DNA of 64,000 nt, taken from the NCBI GenBank assembly GCA_963989245.1, contig OZ022357.1:25636253-25700252 (forward strand), in the 5' to 3' direction. Shown piece by piece: positions 8,191-20,248 of the stretch. How positions within the stretch are numbered: the stretch's first letter is position 1; each line of letters opens with the position of its first letter. A model generated the notes under the pieces. The model was not told where the DNA came from. It ran no database searches and worked only from the letters and a program-made list of their open reading frames with translations. Source of the stretch: Nansenia antarctica (lineage: Eukaryota; Chordata; Actinopteri; Argentiniformes; Microstomatidae). The translations under genes and the position numbers were made by a program.

Positions 8191-10190
8191 AGAGAGCAAG
8201 TGGAGTGTTGTGCGTGCACATGAAACTACTATGTGCTGGCTGGAGTTTTTCAGTCCACCAAAATACACATCAGTAGTCTAGTCTATTCAAGTGTACAATA
8301 TTAACATAATACCCTCTTTTATTTTATTATTAGAATGTAAAGAGTAAAATAACTGTTAGAAAGGTTCCAATATTCTAAGTCCACAGGTTTAGGTTACAGG
8401 TAAAGAGCTTCAGTCAAGCAGCACACCTGTCTCAACACCAGCGCATTCACACTGGAGAGAAGCCTTTTCACTGCTCCCAGTGTGGGAGGAGCTTCAGCCG
8501 GTCAGATACTCTGAAGAAACACAAGTGTGATTTTACTTAAAGATGTTAAAGTTGTTTAAGATGTTAAAGTTGTTAAAGTTGTTAGAGTTGTTTAAGTTTA
8601 AAGTTGTTAAAGTTTAAGATGTTAAAGTTGTATTTATACTTTCTACCTTTTTGTACATAATATAGTGATATGATTAGAACATGTAAGTCCACGATTATTA
8701 TATTTGGTTATCATTTCCACCTTAAGAGCTAAGCTGTGCGTAATATCACCTGCCACCTTAAGTGCGCAGTGCATTCTGGGAATCTGGGCCGCATTGATTC
8801 AGATCGGAGAACAAGTCACAAGTTTCTCATGTTACAACTCCAACCAGTTAGCATCGTTGTGCAGCATTACAGTGTCAATGTGCGTCACTGAACTACGAGG
8901 CCAGTAGAGGACCGTGTGGACCAGAACACTGACGTGGAGTTCCCGCAGCAGAAGCTGATCACCTATCCGCCGGGGGTGAAGGGGATCACGGATAAGATCA
9001 GCAACGATGAGATGGTCAAACGGTTGAAGAACCACACATACACCCATTGTAGTGTTTGCAATCATCCTACCCATGCCTGAACTGTACCCTGTCTGAACCC
9101 ACTAAAAGAAAACTGAACACAAAGTCAATCTCCTGTCATGTGTGTCCTGATCGACGCCCCGGGGGCGAATGGAGCATACTCTCACTGAACTATTCACCTT
9201 ATACAGTCCTTTCCCATAACCTCACTAACAATAACTGTTAATTTTGTTTTTGGACAGTTTCTGCTTGAATTTCTTTGCAGGATGCCAGAATAGCCTCCCA
9301 GAGCTGCTGCTTTGATGTGAACTGCCTCCCACCCTCATATATATTTTGCTTGAGGATGCTCCAAAGGTTCTCAATAGGGTTGAGGTCAGGGGAAGATGGG
9401 GGCCACACCATGAGTTTCTCTCCTTTTATGCCTATAGCAGCCAATGACACAGAGGTATTCTTAACGATAAGTTAGATAAGTTAATAAGTTTCCCATAAGT
9501 AGGAGGGGGAGTTGTTATAGATGGTGGCCAGTACGGGTATCGAACCCGCGACCTTCGCGTTATCAGCACGATCCTGCGTAGGAGTGTTCGCGTTGCAATG
9601 CAAAGAAGCAGCCCAAGAGCTAGACGGGTCGTGCTTGACGCGCTTAACAATGCAGGGGGAGGTGGAGGAAGAGGAGCCAGAGGAAGGCGAGGAAGAGGAG
9701 GCCTCTCCTCGGAACACCTACATCCTGGCCCATCACCATTGTTGACCAATGGAGTGAGGAAGGCCATCCTCTTCCTCCTCCTCTTCCTCATCGGTTTTTT
9801 TTCTTTCTTTTTTTTCTTGCAAAAAATGCAGTCCCCGTCGCTACCAGAGGCCTACCTGGAGGCCCCTGTGGAAGGGCTCCGTCCTCTTGTGGATGCTGAA
9901 CAGGGATTACCTCTGGAGGATCTGGGGAGGATGGTCACATTTTCCCAGCATGCCCAGGAGTTGTCAGAGCTGCGTCTGGGGGTGGAGCAGGTGGCGGAGC
10001 AGGAGCTGGAGATGGCCAAACGCCTGGAGGACTTCATCGTCCAGAGCCAGGACCAGAGTGCACAGCTGCAGGCCGAGGTCAACGACCTGAGGAACATGCT
10101 GATGGTCCGTGAGGAGCAGCTCGCTATTTCGCTATCACTTTTTGTGATAACACAACCGTTTCCCATAAGTAGGAGGGGGAGTTGTTATAT
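8191..10190 (+). repeat. Array unit 4 (2000 bp)
   Basis: Zinc-finger end 8403-8540 (one GGTTTAGGTTACA instead of two upstream), PDS5 fragment 8952-9029, Tc1 9238-9450 (-), tRNA-Ile piece 9522-9572 (-). It has the same 2000-bp length as unit 5. Confidence 0.9.
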
Positions 10191-12190
10191 AGAGAGCAAG
10201 TGGAGTGTTGTGCGTGCACATGAAACTACTATGTGCTGGCTGGAGTTTTTCAGTCCACCAAAATACACATCAGTAGTCTAGTCTATTCAAGTGTACAATA
10301 TTAACATAATACCCTCTTTTATTTTATTATTAGAATGTAAAGAGTAAAATAACTGTTAGAAAGGTTCCAATATTCTAAGTCCACAGGTTTAGGTTACAGG
10401 TAAAGAGCTTCAGTCAAGCAGCACACCTGTCTCAACACCAGCGCATTCACACTGGAGAGAAGCCTTTTCACTGCTCCCAGTGTGGGAGGAGCTTCAGCCG
10501 GTCAGATACTCTGAAGAAACACAAGTGTGATTTTACTTAAAGATGTTAAAGTTGTTTAAGATGTTAAAGTTGTTAAAGTTGTTAGAGTTGTTTAAGTTTA
10601 AAGTTGTTAAAGTTTAAGATGTTAAAGTTGTATTTATACTTTCTACCTTTTTGTACATAATATAGTGATATGATTAGAACATGTAAGTCCACGATTATTA
10701 TATTTGGTTATCATTTCCACCTTAAGAGCTAAGCTGTGCGTAATATCACCTGCCACCTTAAGTGCGCAGTGCATTCTGGGAATCTGGGCCGCATTGATTC
10801 AGATCGGAGAACAAGTCACAAGTTTCTCATGTTACAACTCCAACCAGTTAGCATCGTTGTGCAGCATTACAGTGTCAATGTGCGTCACTGAACTACGAGG
10901 CCAGTAGAGGACCGTGTGGACCAGAACACTGACGTGGAGTTCCCGCAGCAGAAGCTGATCACCTATCCGCCGGGGGTGAAGGGGATCACGGATAAGATCA
11001 GCAACGATGAGATGGTCAAACGGTTGAAGAACCACACATACACCCATTGTAGTGTTTGCAATCATCCTACCCATGCCTGAACTGTACCCTGTCTGAACCC
11101 ACTAAAAGAAAACTGAACACAAAGTCAATCTCCTGTCATGTGTGTCCTGATCGACGCCCCGGGGGCGAATGGAGCATACTCTCACTGAACTATTCACCTT
11201 ATACAGTCCTTTCCCATAACCTCACTAACAATAACTGTTAATTTTGTTTTTGGACAGTTTCTGCTTGAATTTCTTTGCAGGATGCCAGAATAGCCTCCCA
11301 GAGCTGCTGCTTTGATGTGAACTGCCTCCCACCCTCATATATATTTTGCTTGAGGATGCTCCAAAGGTTCTCAATAGGGTTGAGGTCAGGGGAAGATGGG
11401 GGCCACACCATGAGTTTCTCTCCTTTTATGCCTATAGCAGCCAATGACACAGAGGTATTCTTAACGATAAGTTAGATAAGTTAATAAGTTTCCCATAAGT
11501 AGGAGGGGGAGTTGTTATAGATGGTGGCCAGTACGGGTATCGAACCCGCGACCTTCGCGTTATCAGCACGATCCTGCGTAGGAGTGTTCGCGTTGCAATG
11601 CAAAGAAGCAGCCCAAGAGCTAGACGGGTCGTGCTTGACGCGCTTAACAATGCAGGGGGAGGTGGAGGAAGAGGAGCCAGAGGAAGGCGAGGAAGAGGAG
11701 GCCTCTCCTCGGAACACCTACATCCTGGCCCATCACCATTGTTGACCAATGGAGTGAGGAAGGCCATCCTCTTCCTCCTCCTCTTCCTCATCGGTTTTTT
11801 TTCTTTCTTTTTTTTCTTGCAAAAAATGCAGTCCCCGTCGCTACCAGAGGCCTACCTGGAGGCCCCTGTGGAAGGGCTCCGTCCTCTTGTGGATGCTGAA
11901 CAGGGATTACCTCTGGAGGATCTGGGGAGGATGGTCACATTTTCCCAGCATGCCCAGGAGTTGTCAGAGCTGCGTCTGGGGGTGGAGCAGGTGGCGGAGC
12001 AGGAGCTGGAGATGGCCAAACGCCTGGAGGACTTCATCGTCCAGAGCCAGGACCAGAGTGCACAGCTGCAGGCCGAGGTCAACGACCTGAGGAACATGCT
12101 GATGGTCCGTGAGGAGCAGCTCGCTATTTCGCTATCCCTTTTTGTGATAACACAACCGTTTCCCATAAGTAGGAGGGGGAGTTGTTATAT
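10191..12190 (+). repeat. Array unit 5 (2000 bp)
   Basis: Zinc-finger end 10403-10540, PDS5 fragment 10952-11029, Tc1 11238-11450 (-), tRNA-Ile piece 11522-11572 (-). One private substitution near 12137 (CTATCCCTT for CTATCACTT) lies just after the coiled-coil reading frame. Confidence 0.9.
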
Positions 12191-14221
12191 AGAGAGCAAG
12201 TGGAGTGTTGTGCGTGCACATGAAACTACTATGTGCTGGCTGGAGTTTTTCAGTCCACCAAAATACACATCAGTAGTCTAGTCTATTCAAGTGTACAATA
12301 TTAACATAATACCCTCTTTTATTTTATTATTAGAATGTAAAGAGTAAAATAACTGTTAGAAAGGTTCCAATATTCTAAGTCCACAGGTTTAGGTTACAGG
12401 TTTAGGTTACAGGTAAAGAGCTTCAGTCAAGCAGCACACCTGTCTCAACACCAGCGCATTCACACTGGAGAGAAGCCTTTTCACTGCTCCCAGTGTGGGA
12501 GGAGCTTCAGCCGGTCAGATACTCTGAAGAAACACAAGTGTGATTTTACTTAAAGATGTTAAAGTTGTTTAAGATGTTAAAGTTGTTTAAGATGTTAAAG
12601 TTGTTAAAGTTGTTAGAGTTGTTTAAGTTTAAAGTTGTTAAAGTTTAAGATGTTAAAGTTGTATTTATACTTTCTACCTTTTTGTACATAATATAGTGAT
12701 ATGATTAGAACATGTAAGTCCACGATTATTATATTTGGTTATCATTTCCACCTTAAGAGCTAAGCTGTGCGTAATATCACCTGCCACCTTAAGTGCGCAG
12801 TGCATTCTGGGAATCTGGGCCGCATTGATTCAGATCGGAGAACAAGTCACAAGTTTCTCATGTTACAACTCCAACCAGTTAGCATCGTTGTGCAGCATTA
12901 CAGTGTCAATGTGCGTCACTGAACTACGAGGCCAGTAGAGGACCGTGTGGACCAGAACACTGACGTGGAGTTCCCGCAGCAGAAGCTGATCACCTATCCG
13001 CCGGGGGTGAAGGGGATCACGGATAAGATCAGCAACGATGAGATGGTCAAACGGTTGAAGAACCACACATACACCCATTGTAGTGTTTGCAATCATCCTA
13101 CCCATGCCTGAACTGTACCCTGTCTGAACCCACTAAAAGAAAACTGAACACAAAGTCAATCTCCTGTCATGTGTGTCCTGATCGACGCCCCGGGGGCGAA
13201 TGGAGCATACTCTCACTGAACTATTCACCTTATACAGTCCTTTCCCATAACCTCACTAACAATAACTGTTAATTTTGTTTTTGGACAGTTTCTGCTTGAA
13301 TTTCTTTGCAGGATGCCAGAATAGCCTCCCAGAGCTGCTGTTTTGATGTGAACTGCCTCCCACCCTCATATATATTTTGCTTGAGGATGCTCCAAAGGTT
13401 CTCAATAGGGTTGAGGTCAGGGGAAGATGGGGGCCACACCATGAGTTTCTCTCCTTTTATGCCTATAGCAGCCAATGACACAGAGGTATTCTTAACGATA
13501 AGTTAGATAAGTTAATAAGTTTCCCATAAGTAGGAGGGGGAGTTGTTATAGATGGTGGCCAGTACGGGTATCGAACCCGCGACCTTCGCGTTATCAGCAC
13601 GATCCTGCGTAGGAGTGTTCGCGTTGCAATGCAAAGAAGCAGCCCAAGAGCTAGACGGGTCGTGCTTGACGCGCTTAACAATGCAGGGGGAGGTGGAGGA
13701 AGAGGAGCCAGAGGAAGGCGAGGAAGAGGAGGCCTCTCCTCGGAACACCTACATCCTGGCCCATCACCATTGTTGACCAATGGAGTGAGGAAGGCCATCC
13801 TCTTCCTCCTCCTCTTCCTCATCGGTTTTTTTTCTTTCTTTTTTTTCTTGCAAAAAATGCAGTCCCCGTCGCTACCAGAGGCCTACCTGGAGGCCCCTGT
13901 GGAAGGGCTCCGTCCTCTTGTGGATGCTGAACAGGGATTACCTCTGGAGGATCTGGGGAGGATGGTCACATTTTCCCAGCATGCCCAGGAGTTGTCAGAG
14001 CTGCGTCTGGGGGTGGAGCAGGTGGCGGAGCAGGAGCTGGAGATGGCCAAACGCCTGGAGGACTTCATCGTCCAGAGCCAGGACCAGAGTGCACAGCTGC
14101 AGGCCGAGGTCAACGACCTGAGGAACATGCTGATGGTCCGTGAGGAGCAGCTCGCTATTTCGCTATCACTTTTTGTGATAACACAACCGTTTCCCATAAG
14201 TAGGAGGGGGAGTTGTTATAT
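12191..14221 (+). repeat. Array unit 6 (2031 bp)
   Basis: Zinc-finger end 12416-12553, PDS5 fragment 12983-13060, Tc1 13269-13481 (-), tRNA-Ile piece 13553-13603 (-). The extra 31 bp over units 4-5 come from an additional GGTTTAGGTTACA and an additional GATGTTAAAG-type repeat. Units 6 and 7 have the same length. Confidence 0.9.
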
Positions 14222-16252
14222 AGAGAGCAAGTGGAGTGTTGTGCGTGCACATGAAACTACTATGTGCTGGCTGGAGTTTTTCAGTCCACCAAAATACACA
14301 TCAGTAGTCTAGTCTATTCAAGTGTACAATATTAACATAATACCCTCTTTTATTTTATTATTAGAATGTAAAGAGTAAAATAACTGTTAGAAAGGTTCCA
14401 ATATTCTAAGTCCACAGGTTTAGGTTACAGGTTTAGGTTACAGGTAAAGAGCTTCAGTCAAGCAGCACACCTGTCTCAACACCAGCGCATTCACACTGGA
14501 GAGAAGCCTTTTCACTGCTCCCAGTGTGGGAGGAGCTTCAGCCGGTCAGATACTCTGAAGAAACACAAGTGTGATTTTACTTAAAGATGTTAAAGTTGTT
14601 TAAGATGTTAAAGTTGTTTAAGATGTTAAAGTTGTTAAAGTTGTTAGAGTTGTTTAAGTTTAAAGTTGTTAAAGTTTAAGATGTTAAAGTTGTATTTATA
14701 CTTTCTACCTTTTTGTACATAATATAGTGATATGATTAGAACATGTAAGTCCACGATTATTATATTTGGTTATCATTTCCACCTTAAGAGCTAAGCTGTG
14801 CGTAATATCACCTGCCACCTTAAGTGCGCAGTGCATTCTGGGAATCTGGGCCGCATTGATTCAGATCGGAGAACAAGTCACAAGTTTCTCATGTTACAAC
14901 TCCAACCAGTTAGCATCGTTGTGCAGCATTACAGTGTCAATGTGCGTCACTGAACTACGAGGCCAGTAGAGGACCGTGTGGACCAGAACACTGACGTGGA
15001 GTTCCCGCAGCAGAAGCTGATCACCTATCCGCCGGGGGTGAAGGGGATCACGGATAAGATCAGCAACGATGAGATGGTCAAACGGTTGAAGAACCACACA
15101 TACACCCATTGTAGTGTTTGCAATCATCCTACCCATGCCTGAACTGTACCCTGTCTGAACCCACTAAAAGAAAACTGAACACAAAGTCAATCTCCTGTCA
15201 TGTGTGTCCTGATCGACGCCCCGGGGGCGAATGGAGCATACTCTCACTGAACTATTCACCTTATACAGTCCTTTCCCATAACCTCACTAACAATAACTGT
15301 TAATTTTGTTTTTGGACAGTTTCTGCTTGAATTTCTTTGCAGGATGCCAGAATAGCCTCCCAGAGCTGCTGTTTTGATGTGAACTGCCTCCCACCCTCAT
15401 ATATATTTTGCTTGAGGATGCTCCAAAGGTTCTCAATAGGGTTGAGGTCAGGGGAAGATGGGGGCCACACCATGAGTTTCTCTCCTTTTATGCCTATAGC
15501 AGCCAATGACACAGAGGTATTCTTAACGATAAGTTAGATAAGTTAATAAGTTTCCCATAAGTAGGAGGGGGAGTTGTTATAGATGGTGGCCAGTACGGGT
15601 ATCGAACCCGCGACCTTCGCGTTATCAGCACGATCCTGCGTAGGAGTGTTCGCGTTGCAATGCAAAGAAGCAGCCCAAGAGCTAGACGGGTCGTGCTTGA
15701 CGCGCTTAACAATGCAGGGGGAGGTGGAGGAAGAGGAGCCAGAGGAAGGCGAGGAAGAGGAGGCCTCTCCTCGGAACACCTACATCCTGGCCCATCACCA
15801 TTGTTGACCAATGGAGTGAGGAAGGCCATCCTCTTCCTCCTCCTCTTCCTCATCGGTTTTTTTTCTTTCTTTTTTTTCTTGCAAAAAATGCAGTCCCCGT
15901 CGCTACCAGAGGCCTACCTGGAGGCCCCTGTGGAAGGGCTCCGTCCTCTTGTGGATGCTGAACAGGGATTACCTCTGGAGGATCTGGGGAGGATGGTCAC
16001 ATTTTCCCAGCATGCCCAGGAGTTGTCAGAGCTGCGTCTGGGGGTGGAGCAGGTGGCGGAGCAGGAGCTGGAGATGGCCAAACGCCTGGAGGACTTCATC
16101 GTCCAGAGCCAGGACCAGAGTGCACAGCTGCAGGCCGAGGTCAACGACCTGAGGAACATGCTGATGGTCCGTGAGGAGCAGCTCGCTATTTCGCTATCAC
16201 TTTTTGTGATAACACAACCGTTTCCCATAAGTAGGAGGGGGAGTTGTTATAT
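14222..16252 (+). repeat. Array unit 7 (2031 bp)
   Basis: Zinc-finger end 14447-14584, PDS5 fragment 15014-15091, Tc1 15300-15512 (-), tRNA-Ile piece 15584-15634 (-). This is the last full-length unit. Its shared length and indel pattern with unit 6 suggest that the two derive from a recent local duplication. Confidence 0.9.
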
Positions 16253-17480
16253 AGAGAGCAAGTGGAGTGTTGTGCGTGCACATGAAACTACTATGTGCTG
16301 GCTGGAGTTTTTCAGTCCACCAAAATACACATCAGTAGTCTAGTCTATTCAAGTGTACAATATTAACATAATACCCTCTTTTATTTTATTATTAGAATGT
16401 AAAGAGTAAAATAACTGTTAGAAAGGTTCCAATATTCTAAGTCCACAGGTTTAGGTTACAGGTAAAGAGCTTCAGTCAAGCAGCACACCTGTCTCAACAC
16501 CAGCGCATTCACACTGGAGAGAAGCCTTTTCACTGCTCCCAGTGTGGGAGGAGCTTCAGCCGGTCAGATACTCTGAAGAAACACAAGTGTGATTTTACTT
16601 AAAGATGTTAAAGTTGTTTAAGATGTTAAAGTTGTTAAAGTTGTTAGAGTTGTTTAAGTTTAAAGTTGTTAAAGTTTAGGATGTTAAAGTTGTATTTATA
16701 CTTTCTACCTTTTTGTACATAATATAGTGATATGATTAGAACATGTAAGTCCACGATTATTATATTTGGTTATCATTTCCACCTTAAGAGCTAAGCTGTG
16801 CGTAATATCACCTGCCACCTTAAGTGCGCAGTGCATTCTGGGAATCTGGGCCGCATTGATTCAGGCCGGAGAACAAGTCACAAGTTTCTCATGTTACAAC
16901 TCCAACCAGTTAGCATCGTTGTGCAGCATTACAGTGTCAATGTGCGTCACTGAACTACGAGGCCAGTAGAGGACCGTGTGGACCAGAACACTGACGTGGA
17001 GTTCCCGCAGCAGCATTACAGTGTCAATGTGCGTCACTGAACTACGAGGCCAGTAGAGGACCGTGTGGACCAGAACACTGACGTGGAGTTCCCGCAGCAG
17101 CATTACAGTGTCAATGTGCGTCACTGAACTACGAGGCCAGTAGAGGACCGTGTGGACCAGAACACTGACGTGGAGTTCCCGCAGCAGAAGCTGATCACCT
17201 ATCCGCCGGGGGTGAAGGGGATCACGGATAAGATCAGCAACGATGAGATGGTCAAACGGTTGAAGAACCACACATACACCCATTGTAGTGTTTGCAATCA
17301 TCCTACCCATGCCTGAACTGTACCCTGTCTGAACCCACTAAAGAAACCTGAACACAAAGTCAATCTCCTGTCATGTGTGTCCTGATCGACGCCCCGGGGG
17401 CGAATGGAGCATACTCTCACTGAACTATTCACCTTATACAGTCCTTTCCCATAACCTCACTAACAATAACTGTTAATTTT
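16253..17480 (+). repeat. Array unit 8, truncated (1228 bp)
   Basis: Right-edge copy. Zinc-finger end 16465-16602, three copies of the 87-bp repeat, PDS5 fragment 17188-17265, then homology ends after AACTGTTAATTTT. The Tc1, tRNA and coiled-coil parts are absent. It carries private variants (GGCCGGAG near 16864; a changed A-run near 17341), as expected of an edge copy escaping homogenisation. Confidence 0.9.
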
Positions 17481-17734
17481 CTTTACGTTATGTAGGCCAA
17501 GTTCATTGATTACAATGTAAATATACTTACTATAAATGTGAATCTACTATAGTCTGTTACTGTGTTCTACTATAGTCTGTTACTGTGTTCTACTATAGTC
17601 TGTTACTGTGTGTTTGTTGCTAGTTAGCTTAAGCTACTGCAATAGTGTGCTACTGTGAGTTGCCTACTAAGTTAGCTTAAGCTACTGCTACTGTTGGGTT
17701 TAGTGTGTTGCTACTGCTACCTGTAGTGTCAGTT
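17481..17734. repeat. Unique spacer with ~24-bp triplicate repeat
   Basis: This lies between the truncated last array unit and the right flanking repeat. About 17546-17611 holds three copies of a CTACTATAGTCTGTTACTGTG repeat, and around 17640-17690 a short AGTTAGCTTAAGCTACTGC repeat. No gene seen. Confidence 0.6.
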
Positions 17735-18350
17735 GTCAGAGACTTCAGAGACTTCAGTCATTTGGGAATCGAGGGGGGGAGAGAGGAGAGCCATCCGCAG
17801 AACCACCGATGCGACAGAGAGGGCCTCAAGATGGCTGTGGCTCAAAAGAGGAGAGCCATGGAGTCATAGATTCATTTTACTTCAGCTTCATTTCACTACA
17901 CCCCCTACGTTACGAAAACAGTTAGTAAAAGAGCCTTTATCTTCAAAGCCCCAGCTGATTGGAATAATTTACCAGTTCACATTAGATCCATCACTTCTTT
18001 TGTTAGTTTTAAGCATGCACTACACTACACTGATATTATTTTATGTAATACTTGCTTATTTTCTCTCTTCAGCTTTGCACAACGGGGTATACAAGACAGT
18101 GGGCAAAATGATAATTTTGATAATTCAAAAAGCGGTATAAAAACATGGTTTTCACCAGGTACGAGGAAGAAGGGCTTTGATAGTCACCAGGTGTTTTCAC
18201 AGATTATTTGTCTATTTACATTATTTGTTTTCTATTGTTGGTAAATATGTAAATACGTAAATACATTTGATTGAAGTTAACTGTAGATTATTAATTATTA
18301 ATCTCTGAGTATTGAGAAGGGGTAGGATTAAATAAGCTTATATGCTTCTT
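17735..18350 (+). repeat. Right ~600-bp direct repeat flanking the array
   Basis: Same orientation and same composite structure as 425-1060: an RRAIRRTTDATERASRWLWL-coding piece fused to a LINE C-terminal piece. The coding part is slightly better preserved than on the left. It ends just after TTAAATAAGCTTATATGC. Confidence 0.7.
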
Positions 18351-18468
18351 CTTGTTCAGGTTGTTATGGTTGTTCAGGTTGTCCATGTGCTGAATGTATC
18401 AGAATGTTGGAACACATTGTAGTGAAGGTCTAAAGCAGATTAGAGTTGATTAAAGGTTGTTCCTGCTT

Positions 18469-19379
18469 AAGCTCACCACTGCTGTGGTGGAAGAGGTCAC
18501 CCCTGAGAAGCTCACCACTGCTGTGGTGGAAGAGGTCACCCCTGAGAAGCTCACCACTGCTGTGGTGGAAGAGGTCACCCCTGAGAAGCTCACCACTGCT
18601 GTGGTGGAAGAGGTCACCCCTGAGAAGCTCACCACAGCTCTGGTGGAAGAGGTCACCCCTGAGAAGCTCACCACTGCTGTGGTGGAAGAGGTCACCCCTG
18701 AGAAGCTCACCACTGCTGTGGTGGAAGAGGTCACCCCTGAGAAGCTCACCACTGCTGTGGTGGAAGAGGTCACCCCTGAGAAGCTCACCACTGCTGTGGT
18801 GGAAGAGGTCACCCCTGAGAAGCTCACCACTGCTGTGGTGGAAGAGGTCACCACTGAGAAGCTCACCGCTGCTGTGGTGGAAGAGGTCACCCCTGAGAAG
18901 CTCACCACTGCTGTGGTGGAAGAGGTCACCCCTGAGAAGCTCACCGCTGCTGTGGTGGAAGAGGTCACCCCTGAGAAGCTCACCACTGCTGTGGTGGAAG
19001 AGGTCACCCCTGAGAAGCTCACCGCTGCTGTGGTGGAAGAGGTCACCCCTGAGAAGCTCACCACTGCTGTGGTGGAAGAGGTCACCCCTGAGAAGCTCAC
19101 CACTGCTGTGGTGGAAGAGGTCACCCCTGAGAAGCTCACCACTGCTGTGGTGGAAGAGGTCACCCCTGAGAAGCTCACCACTGCTGTGGTGGAAGAGGTC
19201 ACCCCTGAGAAGCTCACCACTGCTGTGTTGGAAGAGGGGACCCCTGAGAAGCTCACCACTGCTGTGTTGGAAGAGGGTACCCCTGAGCAGCAGGAAGTGC
19301 TTACCGTTGCTCTGGTAGGAGAGGCCACCCCTGCCCCGATGGTTGAGGCTGTGGCCCTCACCAAGGTCCACCACATGAG
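18469..19379 (+). CDS. Repeat-protein exon A (21 x 13-residue repeat), unknown gene
   Basis: Twenty-one perfect-length 39-bp units (18469-19287) encode KLTTAVVEEVTPE with few variants (TA for TT, LV for VV, TTE for TPE, LEEG for VEEV in the last two). They are followed by a non-repetitive end, QQEVLTVALVGEATPAPMVE and VALTKVHHM, and a GTATGC donor after two nucleotides of a codon. A polypyrimidine tract with AAG at 18459-18470 could be the acceptor; no ATG start is visible. Openness across the repeat alone is weak evidence, because 39 is a multiple of three and other frames are open too. The support comes from the matching phase with exons B and C. The 13-residue unit is acidic with valine runs; no domain recognised. 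Confidence 0.5.
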
Positions 19380-19608
19380 GTATGCACATCTCCCTTCCTT
19401 TTCTCTCTTCCTGTCTTTTGTTTTGGCATTCTCTCACACTCCTTGTATATATAGACTATTAGTGTTGTTGCATACTGCTTAAATGCCAGCCAGGCTGCAT
19501 AGCATTCTCTATACAACGAGGCAATGTCATCATGTGTTGTATACATGGGGTGTATCTGTGGTCCAGTCTCTCTCCTCTTGGTTCCCCTCCAGGTTCTTCT
19601 CTCTCCAG

Positions 19609-19638
19609 GGACGTCCGGGCCTCCTGTTCCCTGGACAC
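19609..19638 (+). CDS. 30-nt micro-exon B, same unknown gene
   Basis: Thirty nucleotides lie between a strong TTCTCTCTCCAG acceptor and a GTGAGTG donor. Taken in the phase left by exon A (two nucleotides), it gives R-DVRASCSLD and leaves two nucleotides, exactly the phase exon C needs. Short but well defined by splice signals. Confidence 0.45.
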
Positions 19639-19814
19639 GTGAGTGCTGTTTTGTTTCACTGTTATTTGTTTCTGTTGATTTTTTTCACGCCCCATCTTCT
19701 GAGGACTTAGGGTTATCTTTTAACTTAATTTTTAACTTGAACTATTATTTAAACATATAACATACCATGATGATTAAAAGGTACAATGCTTAAAACTGTC
19801 AGTACACGTCCTCC

Positions 19815-20192
19815 ATGGGGGAGTGGTTGTCCTGGGTCAGTGGTTGGGATTACCTGCCCAATTACACCCATTACCTGCCCTGAAAAGAAGAGAATATTTC
19901 CAGCAAGGAATTGAACAGTTTAACATGATTGGGCAAGAATGATTGATCAACAATGATTGAGGAGTTTCATCCCAATAAAACATGAATTCATCATTACAAA
20001 TTGTTAAAACAATCAATATGTTCAGTAGAAAAAACTTAAGTTTTAGTTGTATTGGTTGTAGCTGACATTACTATCCTGCCTGCGAAAAAGTTTGAACAAT
20101 TTGAAAGACATTTTCACTGTTAGTTTATTTGAGGTGTACCAACCTTCAAATAAACATATCTTCTTCAACGTATGACACATCATTTGTCCTCC
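19815..20192. mobile_element. ~378-bp insertion with GTCCTCC target duplication
   Basis: The duplicated block at 22083-22190 lacks this stretch and reads straight through GTCCTCCTCTTCCCC, so it represents the empty site. Here the stretch is bordered by GTCCTCC on both sides (19808-19814 and 20186-20192), a 7-bp target-site duplication. No obvious terminal inverted repeats or coding potential; class unknown. Confidence 0.6.
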
Positions 20193-20248
20193 TCTTCCCC
20201 TAATTCACCACTAAGTGAATCCTTTTTTAAACTCCCATCCTAACTTAG

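Larger units (their letters stand above)
1889..17480 (+). repeat. Tandem array of a ~2-kb chimeric unit (7 full + 1 truncated)
   Basis: Eight head-to-tail copies begin at 1889, 4079, 6184, 8191, 10191, 12191, 14222 and 16253. Unit lengths are 2190, 2105, 2007, 2000, 2000, 2031 and 2031 bp; the last copy stops after 1228 bp at 17480. By eye the copies are nearly identical. Length differences come almost entirely from short internal tandem repeats: an 87-bp repeat, GATGTTAAAGTTGTTTA runs and GGTTTAGGTTACA. Each complete unit carries zinc-finger, PDS5, Tc1, tRNA-Ile and coiled-coil fragments in that order. The high similarity indicates recent amplification or homogenisation by unequal exchange. 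An assembly artefact cannot be excluded from sequence alone. Confidence 0.95.

Noticed and set aside
18430..19437. Long open frames on both strands across the 39-bp repeat
   Set aside because: 39 is a multiple of three and the unit has no stop in several frames, so openness is automatic. Only the plus frame continuing into phase-matched exons is kept.
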